DNA of 21,795 nucleotides, taken from positions 1-21,795 of the forward strand of contig CBFIJK010000059.1 of assembly GCA_965662745.1 (NCBI GenBank). Reading direction: 5' to 3'. The stretch comes from Anianibacter sp965662745. GTDB taxonomy: Bacteria; Pseudomonadota; Alphaproteobacteria; Rhodobacterales; Rhodobacteraceae. Position numbers and translations under genes: made by a program. Shown here one piece after another: positions 1 to 7,877 of this stretch. The number at the start of each line of letters is the position of its first letter. The first letter of the stretch is position 1. The notes under the pieces are model-generated. The model was given only the letters and a program-made list of their open reading frames with translations. It searched no databases and was not told the DNA's origin.

Positions 1-1323
1 TCAGCGTTCGCGGAAGGATTCAGAACGGGCGCGCAGGATCGGTTTGGCGAGATTGGTGAGCACGGTCTTGCGGCCGGTCTGGATTTCCACCGTCGCAACC
101 ATGCCGGGGATGATGGGAAGCGGGTTTTCCGCCGTGCCGAGCGCGTCGCTGGCGGTGCGCAGAACGACGCGGAAGAAGGGCTCTCCATCCCGTGTCTCGA
201 TGGCGTTGGCGCCGATGCGCACCACCGTGCCCTGAAGCGCGCCGTAAACCAGCGGGTCATAGGCGCTGATCTTGACCGACGCGGTGTCGCCCGGGGCGAG
301 GAAGGCCATGTCCTGCGGTCGGATATTCGCCTCGATCAGAAGACCATCCTCGGCGGGGACGATTTCCACAAGCTCGGTGCCGGCCTGCACCACGGCGCCC
401 AGCGTCGCAACGGCGACACGGTTGACGATGCCGGCAACGGGGGCGCGGATTTCGGTGCGCGTGACGCGGTCAGTGGCGGCGGCGAGCGCCTCGGCCACTA
501 CGGCGCGTTCGAGTTCAACCTTGGCGAGGCGTTCACGCGCCGCAAGCGCGTAGGCGGTGGTCGCGGCTGCGATCTCGTTCTCGGCTTCTTCGATGGCGGC
601 GCGAAGGCGCGGGGCGCGCGCGTCGGATGTGGTCAAGTCCCCCGACAGTTCCGCGCGGCGGGCGCGCAGGCGCAAGAGCTCGATCTCGGGGACAACGCCG
701 CGTGCGGCCAGATCATCGGTCAGGGCGATCTCGTCGTCGAGGGGCGCGAGGATCGCCTCGGCCCTTGCGCGGCTGGCTTCGAGTTCCGCCAGATCGCCGC
801 GCCGCTGGTCGAGCCGGTTGCGCAGGACCTCTATTTCCTGGGCAAGCTGGCGGCGGCGGGTGGTGAAAACGTCCTGCTCGGCGGCGACTGTGGCGGGGAT
901 GCGCGCGCTCAATTCCTCGGGGAAGTCCAGCGTTTCCGCGCCTTCGGCCTCGGCCAGAAGGCGCAGGCGTTCGGCGTCAAGTGCGGCTTTGCGTTCCTGC
1001 AGCCCACCTTCTTCGGCGGCGGCGCTGGTGTCGTCGATTGCGATCAGGCGGTCGCCCGCCGCGACGCTTTGGCCCTCGGCCACCGCGATTTCCGTCACCA
1101 CGCCCGCATCGGGGGCCTGCACGATCTGGACCTGCATCGAGGGGATGACGCGGCCCTGCCCGCGGGTGACTTCCTCGATCTCGTAGGTCATCGCCCACCA
1201 GAAGAACCCGGCGAGCCCGAGAACCAGAGCGATCAAAAGACCCCAGGCACCGCGCCCGGCGGTCCCGGCCTCTGCCGCCGCGATGTCGTTGAGGAAATCG
1301 GCCTCTGGCCCGCGCCCGAACAT
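1..1323 (-). CDS. HlyD family type I secretion periplasmic adaptor (membrane fusion protein)
   Basis: This protein bridges the inner-membrane ABC exporter and the outer-membrane TolC channel of a type I secretion system. It has 440 residues, usual for the family. A cytoplasmic N-terminus is followed by one membrane segment (about residues 26-45) and a first half-lipoyl/barrel segment (about 58-97, with VQAPDAGVV). A long Ala/Glu/Arg-rich coiled-coil hairpin follows (about 104-320), then the second lipoyl half (IRAPVAGIV). The C-terminal HlyD signature is IPGMVATVEIQTGRKTVL, and the protein ends in FRER. The ATG at 1323 overlaps the stop of the ABC gene by one base (TAATG), implying translational coupling. 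An in-frame start at 1461 lies deep inside the ABC gene, and its extra residues look like nothing in the family. The stop occupies the first three bases of the window, so the gene is complete. Family assignment is firm; the cargo is unknown. Confidence 0.95.
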   Translation of the reverse strand: MFGRGPEADFLNDIAAAEAGTAGRGAWGLLIALVLGLAGFFWWAMTYEIEEVTRGQGRVIPSMQVQIVQAPDAGVVTEIAVAEGQSVAAGDRLIAIDDTSAAAEEGGLQERKAALDAERLRLLAEAEGAETLDFPEELSARIPATVAAEQDVFTTRRRQLAQEIEVLRNRLDQRRGDLAELEASRARAEAILAPLDDEIALTDDLAARGVVPEIELLRLRARRAELSGDLTTSDARAPRLRAAIEEAENEIAAATTAYALAARERLAKVELERAVVAEALAAATDRVTRTEIRAPVAGIVNRVAVATLGAVVQAGTELVEIVPAEDGLLIEANIRPQDMAFLAPGDTASVKISAYDPLVYGALQGTVVRIGANAIETRDGEPFFRVVLRTASDALGTAENPLPIIPGMVATVEIQTGRKTVLTNLAKPILRARSESFRER

Positions 1324-3536
1324 TACTGCGCCTCCACCGATTTGGCGGCGGTCTGCAGACGGTCCACGACCTCGGCATAGGGGCCATCCAGCAGCTTCCT
1401 GCCCTTGTCGAGCACCACGAGGCGCGACGCGACCGCCGCAAGCGATTGGCGGTGTGTACACAGAACCAGCGCCGTGCCCTCGACATGCAGCGACCGAAGG
1501 CGCTCTGTCACCGTTGCCTCCATCCGCTGGTCCATCGCGTTTGTCGGCTCATCAAGGAACATCAGGCGGGGGCGGCGCAGGATGATGCGCGCCAGCGACA
1601 GGCCCTGGCGCTGGCCGCCCGACAGCCGCCCGCCCTTTTCGCCGATAAAGGCGCCAAGACCGTCAGGATGTTCGGCGACAAAGCGGTCCATGCCTGCATA
1701 CCAGAGTGCGCGGGCCAGATCGTCGTCGGACGCAGTCGGGCGCGCGATCGTCAGGTTCTCGCGAATGGTGCCTGTGAAAAGTTCTGCATCCTGCGGCAGA
1801 TAGCCGATCCCGGCGCGCAGTTCCGCCGGGTCGTATTGCGCGATCTCCTGCCCGTCGATCAGCACGATACCAGAGGACGCGCGCAGAAGGCCGTTCATCA
1901 GCATGCCGGTGGTGGATTTGCCCGATCCGACGGGGCCGACCAGCGCGACGCATTCGCTGGGCTCGATGACCAGATCGAGACCGTCGAGCGCAGACACCTT
2001 CGCGCCCGGATAGCTATAGGTCACGCCCTTGAACTCGACCGCACCGCGGCGCACCCGCGCGGCGCTTTGGACTTCGGGGCGGGTTTCGACCGGCAGGGCC
2101 ATGAATTCGGTGATCGCGCCCATGGACCGGTTGGCATAATGCGCGCGAAAGAGGGTCTGGGCGATATTGGCCAGCGGGGCAAGCACGCGCCCCGCAAGGA
2201 TGTTCGCCGCGATCAGCGCGCCCACGGTGATGCGCCCGTCGGCCACCAGATAGACGCCGAGGACGATGATGCCGATACTGACGGCCTGTTGGATCGTCTG
2301 CGTGCCATTCAGCGCGACATTGGACCAATAACGCGTCTTGCCGCCGAAGCGGGCCGAGGCGGCAACGGCGTTTTCCCATTCGCGCTGCATCGCGGGTTCG
2401 GCGCCGAGCGATTTGATCGTACCGATATTCATCAAGGTTTCGACAAGGACGGTGTGGCGCTTGGTGGCCATGGTCTGGCCCCTGTCGACCGATTTGCGCA
2501 TGGGCGATTGCGCAATCAGGCCGAGGATCAGCACAACGGGCACCGCAAGCGCGGGGATCAGCGCCAGCGGACCGACGATGTACCACAGGACGCCCAGGAA
2601 GATGCCGACAAAGGCCAGGTCTATGATCGCGACAAAGCTGGCAGAGGCAAAGAAATCGCGGACGGTTTCGAAGTCTCGGATGGTGTTGGCGATGCCCGCT
2701 GCGCCGCCGGGGCGCGACAGCAGCTCCACCGACATGGCCTGACGGAAGAGAGCGGCGCCCACGCGCAAATCGACGCGCCGCGTGACGCGTTCCAGGACGA
2801 CCGAGCGGATCATCTTCACGACGAAATCAAGCGCCACGGCGATGCTGACCCCGATGGCGAGCGTGGTGAGCGTGACGAAGGCAAGGTTCGGGATCACGCG
2901 GTCATAGACGTTCATCACGAAGAGCGGCAGCGCGAGATTGAGGATGTTGATCACGAAGACCGCAAGGATCACCTGTGCCCAAGCATCCCATCCGCCCAGG
3001 AACGGGGTCCAGAACCAGTGCCGCGACCGTGTGCTGGCCGAAGCCGGATCGAGCCGTGCATTGCGTTCATCAGCCGGGCCCGCCAGCAGGATCGGCCCCC
3101 GGATCCGCCGCCTGAGCGCGCGGGCTGTGATCTCTTCTTCCGCGCCGGGACCCTTGCCAGGATCGGTGACGCGCCACATGCCGCGCCCCTCGCCGCGCCC
3201 CTCGACCACCAAGGGGCGGTCATCGCGGCCAAAGGCGACCACGGGAAAAACGGCGGGATCCAGCTTGGCGATGCGGCGGTCGACAAGCCGTGCGCGCAGG
3301 CCAACGGCGCCGAGCGCGCGGATCAGCGCGGACGGGTCGTGGCGTTCGAATTCGATGGGCAGGCGCGCGGACAGGGCGGCGGCGGTAAAGGGCCGATCGT
3401 GATGGGCCGCGAGATGCTTTGTGATCGCAAAGACAAGGCCGCGCGGGGTGTCGGGCGCGATTTCAGCCGTGTCCCCCAGAACCGCCGGGCCGCCGGGGGC
3501 GAGCGGTCGTCCGAGGGCCGCGTCCGAGGGCGTCAT
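1323..3536 (-). CDS. Type I secretion system permease/ATPase (LapB/LssB-like ABC exporter)
   Basis: This inner-membrane ABC exporter powers one-step secretion through HlyD and TolC partners. The 737 residues fall into three parts. The N-terminal domain (about 25-155) has the size and position of a C39 peptidase domain but contains no cysteine, so it should bind substrate rather than cleave it. The membrane domain (about 180-470) carries several long hydrophobic helices. The ATPase has Walker A GPVGSGKST (534-542), Q-loop Q582, signature LSGGQ (638-642), Walker B LMFLDEP (658-664) and H-loop H695. The ATG overlaps the upstream tolC-family stop as ATGA, and the 3' end overlaps the hlyD-like start. 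A catalytically dead C39-like domain and this gene set are typical of exporters for RTX proteins and large adhesins, which use a C-terminal secretion signal. The particular substrate is not visible here. Confidence 0.95.
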   Translation of the reverse strand: MTPSDAALGRPLAPGGPAVLGDTAEIAPDTPRGLVFAITKHLAAHHDRPFTAAALSARLPIEFERHDPSALIRALGAVGLRARLVDRRIAKLDPAVFPVVAFGRDDRPLVVEGRGEGRGMWRVTDPGKGPGAEEEITARALRRRIRGPILLAGPADERNARLDPASASTRSRHWFWTPFLGGWDAWAQVILAVFVINILNLALPLFVMNVYDRVIPNLAFVTLTTLAIGVSIAVALDFVVKMIRSVVLERVTRRVDLRVGAALFRQAMSVELLSRPGGAAGIANTIRDFETVRDFFASASFVAIIDLAFVGIFLGVLWYIVGPLALIPALAVPVVLILGLIAQSPMRKSVDRGQTMATKRHTVLVETLMNIGTIKSLGAEPAMQREWENAVAASARFGGKTRYWSNVALNGTQTIQQAVSIGIIVLGVYLVADGRITVGALIAANILAGRVLAPLANIAQTLFRAHYANRSMGAITEFMALPVETRPEVQSAARVRRGAVEFKGVTYSYPGAKVSALDGLDLVIEPSECVALVGPVGSGKSTTGMLMNGLLRASSGIVLIDGQEIAQYDPAELRAGIGYLPQDAELFTGTIRENLTIARPTASDDDLARALWYAGMDRFVAEHPDGLGAFIGEKGGRLSGGQRQGLSLARIILRRPRLMFLDEPTNAMDQRMEATVTERLRSLHVEGTALVLCTHRQSLAAVASRLVVLDKGRKLLDGPYAEVVDRLQTAAKSVEAQ

Positions 3537-4909
3537 TCGAGGGGCGGAATCGTGGTGTTGAAGACGGCTCCCGTCGGCGCCGTGCGTGCGCGATCCTCAA
3601 AGCCCGGCGCCAGCGCGACAGAGGCGTGCGACAGGCCGAAATGGTCGGCAAGCGCACTTTTCGAGGCCAACAGGCGATAGGCGCCGAAGGTCACGGCGGA
3701 ATCGGCGCTGATTTCCTGAAAGCGGATGTTGAAGAGCGTGCGCTCGGCCTCGAGCACGTCGATCAGGCTGCGCTTGGCCGCTTCGACCTCTTCGCGGTAC
3801 TGGCGCACGATGCGGCGGTTGGCGCGGGTCTGTTCGGCCAGAAGGCCCCGGCGCTCGATCGCTGTCTGATAGGCGTTCCAGGCGCGGGTGGCGAGTTCCT
3901 GTACCTCGCGAGCGATATCGGCGGTGCGATAGCCCGCCTCGGCCGCTTCGGCGTCGTAGAACGCTTCGGTCGCCTTGCGCCCGCCGCGGTAAAGCTCCCA
4001 GTTGAAGCGCAGGCCGACAAAGGCGTCGGTATCCGACCCGTACGACCCGTTACGGTCGATGCCGTGGGTAACGCCGGCGTTCAGTGTGACCTTGGGCAGA
4101 CGGCGCGCGAGGGCGATATTCTTTTCATATTGCGGCACGCGGGCCTGTGCCGACGCGGCGGCGACCCGGTGGCTCGCAGCGACCGCTTCGGACAAATAGT
4201 GGTTGAGGTTGCGCGGCAGGCCATTCGGGAACGGCACCGACATCGCACCGGTCGGTTGATGGCCAACGACGCGCACATAGCGCGCCTTGGCGTCCGACAG
4301 CCCGCGTTCCACGTCAAGCACGGCATCCCGCGCGGCCAGCACGCGGTCATCGACGATGAACTGATCGCTTGACGGAAGGCGCCCCCCATTGACCAGATCA
4401 CGGACCTGCGCGGCAAGCTCCTGATGCGTGTGCACATTCTGCCGCGCGAGCGCGAGCAGACGGTGCAGGCGGACGACGTCGATATAGGCCTCGACCGCGG
4501 TCAGGGCGAGCGTTTCGGCGGCATCCAGACGGCGATAAACCGCGCCGTCGACGCGCACAGAATTGCGGTAAACAAGATTGGCGCGTCGGTGGCCGTCAAA
4601 CAGCGTGTATTCCACGCCGATGCCGATCTCGCGCGCCAGTTTCAAGCGGCCATTGGCATTGGGCGAAAGAGAGCTCGGGTTGTCCACGACTTCGCCGCCC
4701 ACCTCACCGAAAAGGTTCACGGTGGGCTGAAATTCGGACCGCAGCCGCGCCAGATCGGCGACAGACGCGCGCACATCGGCCTCGGCCGCGCGGGCGGCGG
4801 GGTTCGTCGTCACGGCAGCCCGAACAGCCGCGTGAAGCGTTTCGGCCGCTATCTGCGTGGCAGGCAGAATGGCAACGAGACAACAGAGAAAAGCAGCTTT
4901 CAAGCGCAC
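3533..4909 (-). CDS. TolC family outer membrane channel of a type I secretion system
   Basis: This is the outer-membrane exit channel working with the two downstream genes. The GTG start at 4909 gives 458 residues beginning MRLKAAFLCCLVAI and a standard Sec signal peptide, probably cleaved after TQIAA. A TTG start at 4948 would add 13 residues before the signal peptide and has no well-spaced ribosome binding site, so I prefer 4909. The mature protein shows the two-fold OEP repeat: alternating coiled-coil helices and beta strands, with the typical NPAARAAEADVRAS first helix. Strand segments such as VEYTLFDG and LRFNWELYRGG come before each helix pair, and a C-terminal SLIDVLEAERTLF segment is recognisable. 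It is the first gene of the operon and overlaps the ABC gene by ATGA. It resembles LapE/AggA-type proteins more than drug-efflux TolC because of the neighbourhood. Confidence 0.92.
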   Translation of the reverse strand: MRLKAAFLCCLVAILPATQIAAETLHAAVRAAVTTNPAARAAEADVRASVADLARLRSEFQPTVNLFGEVGGEVVDNPSSLSPNANGRLKLAREIGIGVEYTLFDGHRRANLVYRNSVRVDGAVYRRLDAAETLALTAVEAYIDVVRLHRLLALARQNVHTHQELAAQVRDLVNGGRLPSSDQFIVDDRVLAARDAVLDVERGLSDAKARYVRVVGHQPTGAMSVPFPNGLPRNLNHYLSEAVAASHRVAAASAQARVPQYEKNIALARRLPKVTLNAGVTHGIDRNGSYGSDTDAFVGLRFNWELYRGGRKATEAFYDAEAAEAGYRTADIAREVQELATRAWNAYQTAIERRGLLAEQTRANRRIVRQYREEVEAAKRSLIDVLEAERTLFNIRFQEISADSAVTFGAYRLLASKSALADHFGLSHASVALAPGFEDRARTAPTGAVFNTTIPPLE

Positions 4910-5239
4910 AAGCGTAATCCACCCAGTGAAGAGGCAGTGACGGAGCAAAACGTATACGCATGCCCTGCGCCGCGAAACACGGGGCGCGCGGATTGGACGG
5001 GTTCTGTGGATATTGTTGTAAAAATGCGCTGGCCGTCAGTGTTTTGAGAGCTTTTGGCGGATAGAGCAGTGGTCGGGTCCCAGTGCAGATACAATATATA
5101 GTTGTCGCCTCGCTCGGGGATTCAACACGTCCGCGCACGCCTCAATTTTCAGCGTTCATTTGGCTTTATTGGCCCGAACATCACCGAAGATACCGGGCGG
5201 ATCCATTGCTCGACAGGCAATCGGCGCTCTCCCTGACGC
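4910..5239. other. Gene-free stretch upstream of the secretion operon
   Basis: These roughly 330 bases separate the end of the glutamine-synthetase-like gene from the secretion operon, both on the minus strand. I find no credible ORF and no RNA gene. The region is more AT-rich than its surroundings, notably around 5087-5104 and 5008-5025, as expected for a promoter serving the tolC-like gene. I see no strong -35/-10 pair and no hairpin followed by a T-run that would clearly terminate the gene ending at 5240. An imperfect inverted repeat near 5066-5086 is listed separately. Confidence 0.5.
5066..5100 (-). promoter_or_regulatory. Possible operator: imperfect dyad beside an AT-rich tract
   Basis: On the plus strand GCAGTGG (5066-5072) and CCAGTGC (5080-5086) form inverted 7-base arms with one mismatch and a 7-base spacer. 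They directly adjoin the AT-rich tract ACAATATATA (5091-5100). The site lies about 160-190 bases upstream of the tolC-like start. Short dyads like this arise by chance, so this is only a candidate regulator or promoter site. Confidence 0.2.
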
Positions 5240-6532
5240 TCAGATAAAATGCACATAGAAATCGCGGAGCGCATCCCCCTCAAGGTCCCGCGTCTTGCGC
5301 GCTTCCTTGTGTTTCATGAAGGCGTGGTGCGCCACGAGGTCAACGCCTACGGCCTCTGCCAGAACCGTATCGGCCTCGAGATCACGGATGGCGCGGGCGA
5401 GGTCGGGCGCCACACCCTCTTTCGCATCGGTCCGGTCAAAGCAGTCGCCGCCCTCCATCGGCGGCAGATCATACCCATTCTCAACCCCCAGCAAAGCTGC
5501 CTGCAAGACGGTCGCGACGGCTGTGTAGGGATTGGCCGAGGCGTCCGCCATCCGGTGTTCCAGCCGCGCTTTCGCGCCGCCTTCTCCCGACACGCGCGCG
5601 GTGACACCCCGGTGATCGCCGCCCCAATTGCGCCAATAGCCCGACAGCGCGCCCGGTTGCAGGCGGTGATAGCTGTTGACCGTGGGCGCGATCAGCCCGG
5701 CCATCGCCTTGTGATGCTGCATCCAGCCAGCGATGCAGCCCTTGGCAAGATCGGTCATGCCGTCCGGGCCGCCTGCCTCACCGGTGGACACCATGTTGCT
5801 GCCCTTCGCATCGCAGAAGGACAGGTTGATATGCATCCCGGCCCCGCCCGCTTCGGCCACTGGTTTGGGCAGAAAGCTGAGCAGGATCCCATGATCCAGC
5901 GCTATTTCACGGGCCATCTGGCGGAAGAGAACGATATCGTCCACCGCCTTCAGCGCGTCGTCGAATTTCAGCGTGAACTCGAACTCGGGCGCGTCATATT
6001 CGGCGGTCATCAGATCAAGGGCGAAACCAAGCTCTTCGGCGCGTTCCCATATCGCATCGGTAAACCGCAGGGGATCGGTGAAATTGCCGGTGCCGTAGAC
6101 AACCGCGCCGGGCGTGTCGTAGGGGCGCAGATGGCCCCGGTCATCGGCCTGAAGCGCGAAGCATTCCAGCTCGATCCCGACTTTCGGCGTCAGGCCCTTC
6201 TCCTGCCAGGCGGCAATCGCCCGCTTCAGCGCCCCGCGCGGACAAAGCGGCAGAGGCGCGCCGCGCGCATCGAAAAGATCGCCCAGAACGATCTTGGTCG
6301 ACGGCTCCCACCCCTCGCGGATATCCTCGGCCCGCCAGCGCAGTTCCATGTCCGGCAGACCCTCGCGCACGCCGGTTCCGGGCGCATCGAGCAGAAGGTC
6401 CTTGTCGTAATGGACCGAGAATGTCGGCTGGGCAAAGCGGGTGCCGCCATCGCCAATCTTCGTGTCGGGCAGGTATTTGCCCCGCATGATCGACAGATGA
6501 TCGCAAAACATCGCGCGCAGGCGGTCTTTCAT
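5240..6532 (-). CDS. Glutamine synthetase family protein, probable gamma-glutamyl-amine ligase
   Basis: This 430-residue enzyme has the glutamine synthetase fold and is predicted to use ATP to join glutamate's gamma-carboxyl to ammonia or, more likely here, an amine. Visible motifs are the metal-binding ELE pair (E121, E123), the second acidic cluster EYDAPEFE (E178, E185), and GAGMHINLS with H234. The substrate loop is NSYHRLQPG (286-294), and RLEHRMADASANPY (323-336) carries the ATP/Pi-binding arginines. It lacks the adenylylation loop context of housekeeping GlnA. GQ is replaced by PE in the second motif, and the second histidine of HxH is N236, so it belongs to the divergent GlnT/PuuA/GmaS-like group. 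The ATG at 6532 has AAAGGA five bases upstream, and this site overlaps the stop of the P450 gene ten bases away. The two genes are therefore almost certainly one operon. The substrate is unknown. Confidence 0.85.
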   Translation of the reverse strand: MKDRLRAMFCDHLSIMRGKYLPDTKIGDGGTRFAQPTFSVHYDKDLLLDAPGTGVREGLPDMELRWRAEDIREGWEPSTKIVLGDLFDARGAPLPLCPRGALKRAIAAWQEKGLTPKVGIELECFALQADDRGHLRPYDTPGAVVYGTGNFTDPLRFTDAIWERAEELGFALDLMTAEYDAPEFEFTLKFDDALKAVDDIVLFRQMAREIALDHGILLSFLPKPVAEAGGAGMHINLSFCDAKGSNMVSTGEAGGPDGMTDLAKGCIAGWMQHHKAMAGLIAPTVNSYHRLQPGALSGYWRNWGGDHRGVTARVSGEGGAKARLEHRMADASANPYTAVATVLQAALLGVENGYDLPPMEGGDCFDRTDAKEGVAPDLARAIRDLEADTVLAEAVGVDLVAHHAFMKHKEARKTRDLEGDALRDFYVHFI

Positions 6533-6542
6533 CGGTTTCCTT

Positions 6543-7799
6543 TCAGCGAAGGGTCACACGGACCGGCAAGGACTTTATCCCACCGACAAAATTCGAGCGC
6601 AAAAAGCGTTCTTCGCCCGCCATTTCGATCCCATTGATGCGTTTGGTCAATTCCTGAAACAAGACGCGCACTTCAAGGCGGGCAAGGTGCATCCCGAGAC
6701 ACACATGCGGCCCGCCCTGCCCGAAGGACAGATGCGGGTTGGGCTTGCGCGACGGCATGACCGTGAAGGGCTGGTCGAACACGGCATCGTCGCGGTTGGC
6801 CGAGGCGAACCACAAAAGCACCTTGTCCCCCGCACGGATCGTCTGGCCGTGCAAATCGACATCCCGCGTCGCCGTGCGGCGGAAATAGAGTGCGGGCGTG
6901 GTCCAGCGGATGAACTCATCGGGGAAGGTGTCATCCACCGCGCCGCTGGCGACCTCGTCCAGCACCCCCGGCTGGCGCGCCATGGCCTGCATCCCGGCCG
7001 CGATGGAATAGCGGGTCGTATCGTTCCCGGCGGCGACCAGCAGGCAAAAGAAATTCCGAAATTCCGTCTCGCTGATCCGCTGCCCGTCCGCATCGGGCGC
7101 AAGGATCATGTGCAGGATCCCGTCGGTGTCGCCGCGCGCCGCCTTTGCCTCCATCAGGTCGTGGGCATAGGCGTAAAGCTCTGCCCCCGCCGGGGAATTG
7201 AACGGCATCAGCCGAAATTCATCGGTGTCCAGTTTGTCGAGAACATGGTCGGTGAAATCGGGATCGGTATTGGCGATCAGCGCATCGCCCTTTTCCACAA
7301 GCCACGGCAGATCGGCATCCGGCACACCAAGGATGCGTCCCAGCATCCGCATGGGCAATTCGCGCGCGATGGCCTTTGTGGCATCGAAGTCCGTCTCTTG
7401 CAGCGCGCGATCAAGGATCTCTACGGACAGCGCGCGGATATCATCCTCGAACCCGGCTACCACGGGGCGCGAAAAGGCCTTCATCACCTTCTTGCGCACA
7501 TGGGTATGCTCTGGCGGGTCGGTTTCCTGGAAAGTCCGCCGCGCGAGGTATTCCTCGCGGCTCTGATCCTCCATCCGGATGCCTTGGGCGCTGGAAAACG
7601 TCTCATAGTCGCGCAGCATCGCAGTGATGTCTGCATGCCGTGTCACAGACCAGAACCCCGTGCCTGCGGGATAGTCCGTCCAGCACACTGGCGCCTCGGC
7701 GCGCATCCGGTCAAAGGTCGCGTGGGGCGGACCTGCGACAAAGGCATCGTGGCTGGTCAGATCGGCGTGGCCGTCATCGGTCGGGGACCAAAGCGTCAT
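6543..7799 (-). CDS. Cytochrome P450 monooxygenase (soluble bacterial class)
   Basis: This 418-residue haem monooxygenase has the usual length of soluble bacterial P450s, without a membrane anchor. It shows the C-helix HTHVR motif (98-102) and the I-helix oxygen-activating AAGNDTT (256-262). The K-helix ExxR is E295-R298, and the haem loop FGQGGPHVCLG has ligand C367. The haem loop and the WTTPALYFRRTA segment resemble the CYP124/125-type group acting on alkyl or terpenoid/steroid substrates, but I cannot assign a family from sequence alone. The ATG at 7799 is chosen because the protein then begins like other P450s. The frame stays open to 8600, but that extension is antisense to the hydrolase gene and non-homologous. 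No ferredoxin or reductase is encoded nearby, so electrons must come from elsewhere. It is co-transcribed with the glutamine-synthetase-like gene 10 bases downstream. Confidence 0.95.
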   Translation of the reverse strand: MTLWSPTDDGHADLTSHDAFVAGPPHATFDRMRAEAPVCWTDYPAGTGFWSVTRHADITAMLRDYETFSSAQGIRMEDQSREEYLARRTFQETDPPEHTHVRKKVMKAFSRPVVAGFEDDIRALSVEILDRALQETDFDATKAIARELPMRMLGRILGVPDADLPWLVEKGDALIANTDPDFTDHVLDKLDTDEFRLMPFNSPAGAELYAYAHDLMEAKAARGDTDGILHMILAPDADGQRISETEFRNFFCLLVAAGNDTTRYSIAAGMQAMARQPGVLDEVASGAVDDTFPDEFIRWTTPALYFRRTATRDVDLHGQTIRAGDKVLLWFASANRDDAVFDQPFTVMPSRKPNPHLSFGQGGPHVCLGMHLARLEVRVLFQELTKRINGIEMAGEERFLRSNFVGGIKSLPVRVTLR

Positions 7800-7877
7800 G
7801 GAAAAACTCTTCTCACTTGCAACGATCAGTCTAACCACCTTATCTCGGGGCATGGCAACGGATTTCTTGAGGGCCCC
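7800..7877. promoter_or_regulatory. Divergent promoter region between the P450 and amidotransferase genes
   Basis: These 78 bases separate two divergent start codons, so they must contain promoters for both directions if each is transcribed from here. On the plus strand TTGCAA (7817-7822) and TATCTC (7841-7846), 18 bases apart, are a weak -35/-10 candidate. On the minus strand GAGAAGAG just upstream of the P450 ATG could serve as ribosome binding site. On the plus strand TTGAGGG ends about four bases before the ATG at 7878. The shared region suggests joint control of the three-gene module, but no regulator gene is adjacent. Confidence 0.4.

Noticed and set aside
1324..1461. N-terminal extension of the HlyD-like protein to a start at 1461
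   Set aside because: The extra residues lie inside the ABC gene and do not resemble the family. ATG 1323 gives the normal TAATG coupling and a normal N-terminus.
1446..3680. A 744-residue open frame on the plus strand opposite the ABC exporter gene
   Set aside because: It is antisense to a clearly real gene. Its translation is low-complexity, rich in His, Asp, Arg and Gly, with no recognisable domain. Long antisense frames are expected in GC-rich coding DNA.
4704..5138. A 144-residue minus-strand frame spanning the tolC-like start and the upstream gap
   Set aside because: It overlaps the signal-peptide-bearing TolC frame in another register, is rich in Arg, Cys and Ser, and has no recognisable features.
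5140..5239. A terminator for the P450/ligase operon
   Set aside because: Only short weak stems (for example ATTGC/GCAAT, or GCCCG/CGGGC with a 17-base loop) and no T-run on the minus strand, so not supported.
5249..6637. A 462-residue plus-strand frame opposite the glutamine-synthetase-like gene
   Set aside because: Antisense shadow. The minus-strand gene carries the family motifs and an excellent ribosome binding site.
6687..7877. N-terminal extension of the amidotransferase-like protein by about 397 residues
   Set aside because: It is antisense to the P450 gene, and the canonical amidotransferase N-terminus begins at ATG 7878.
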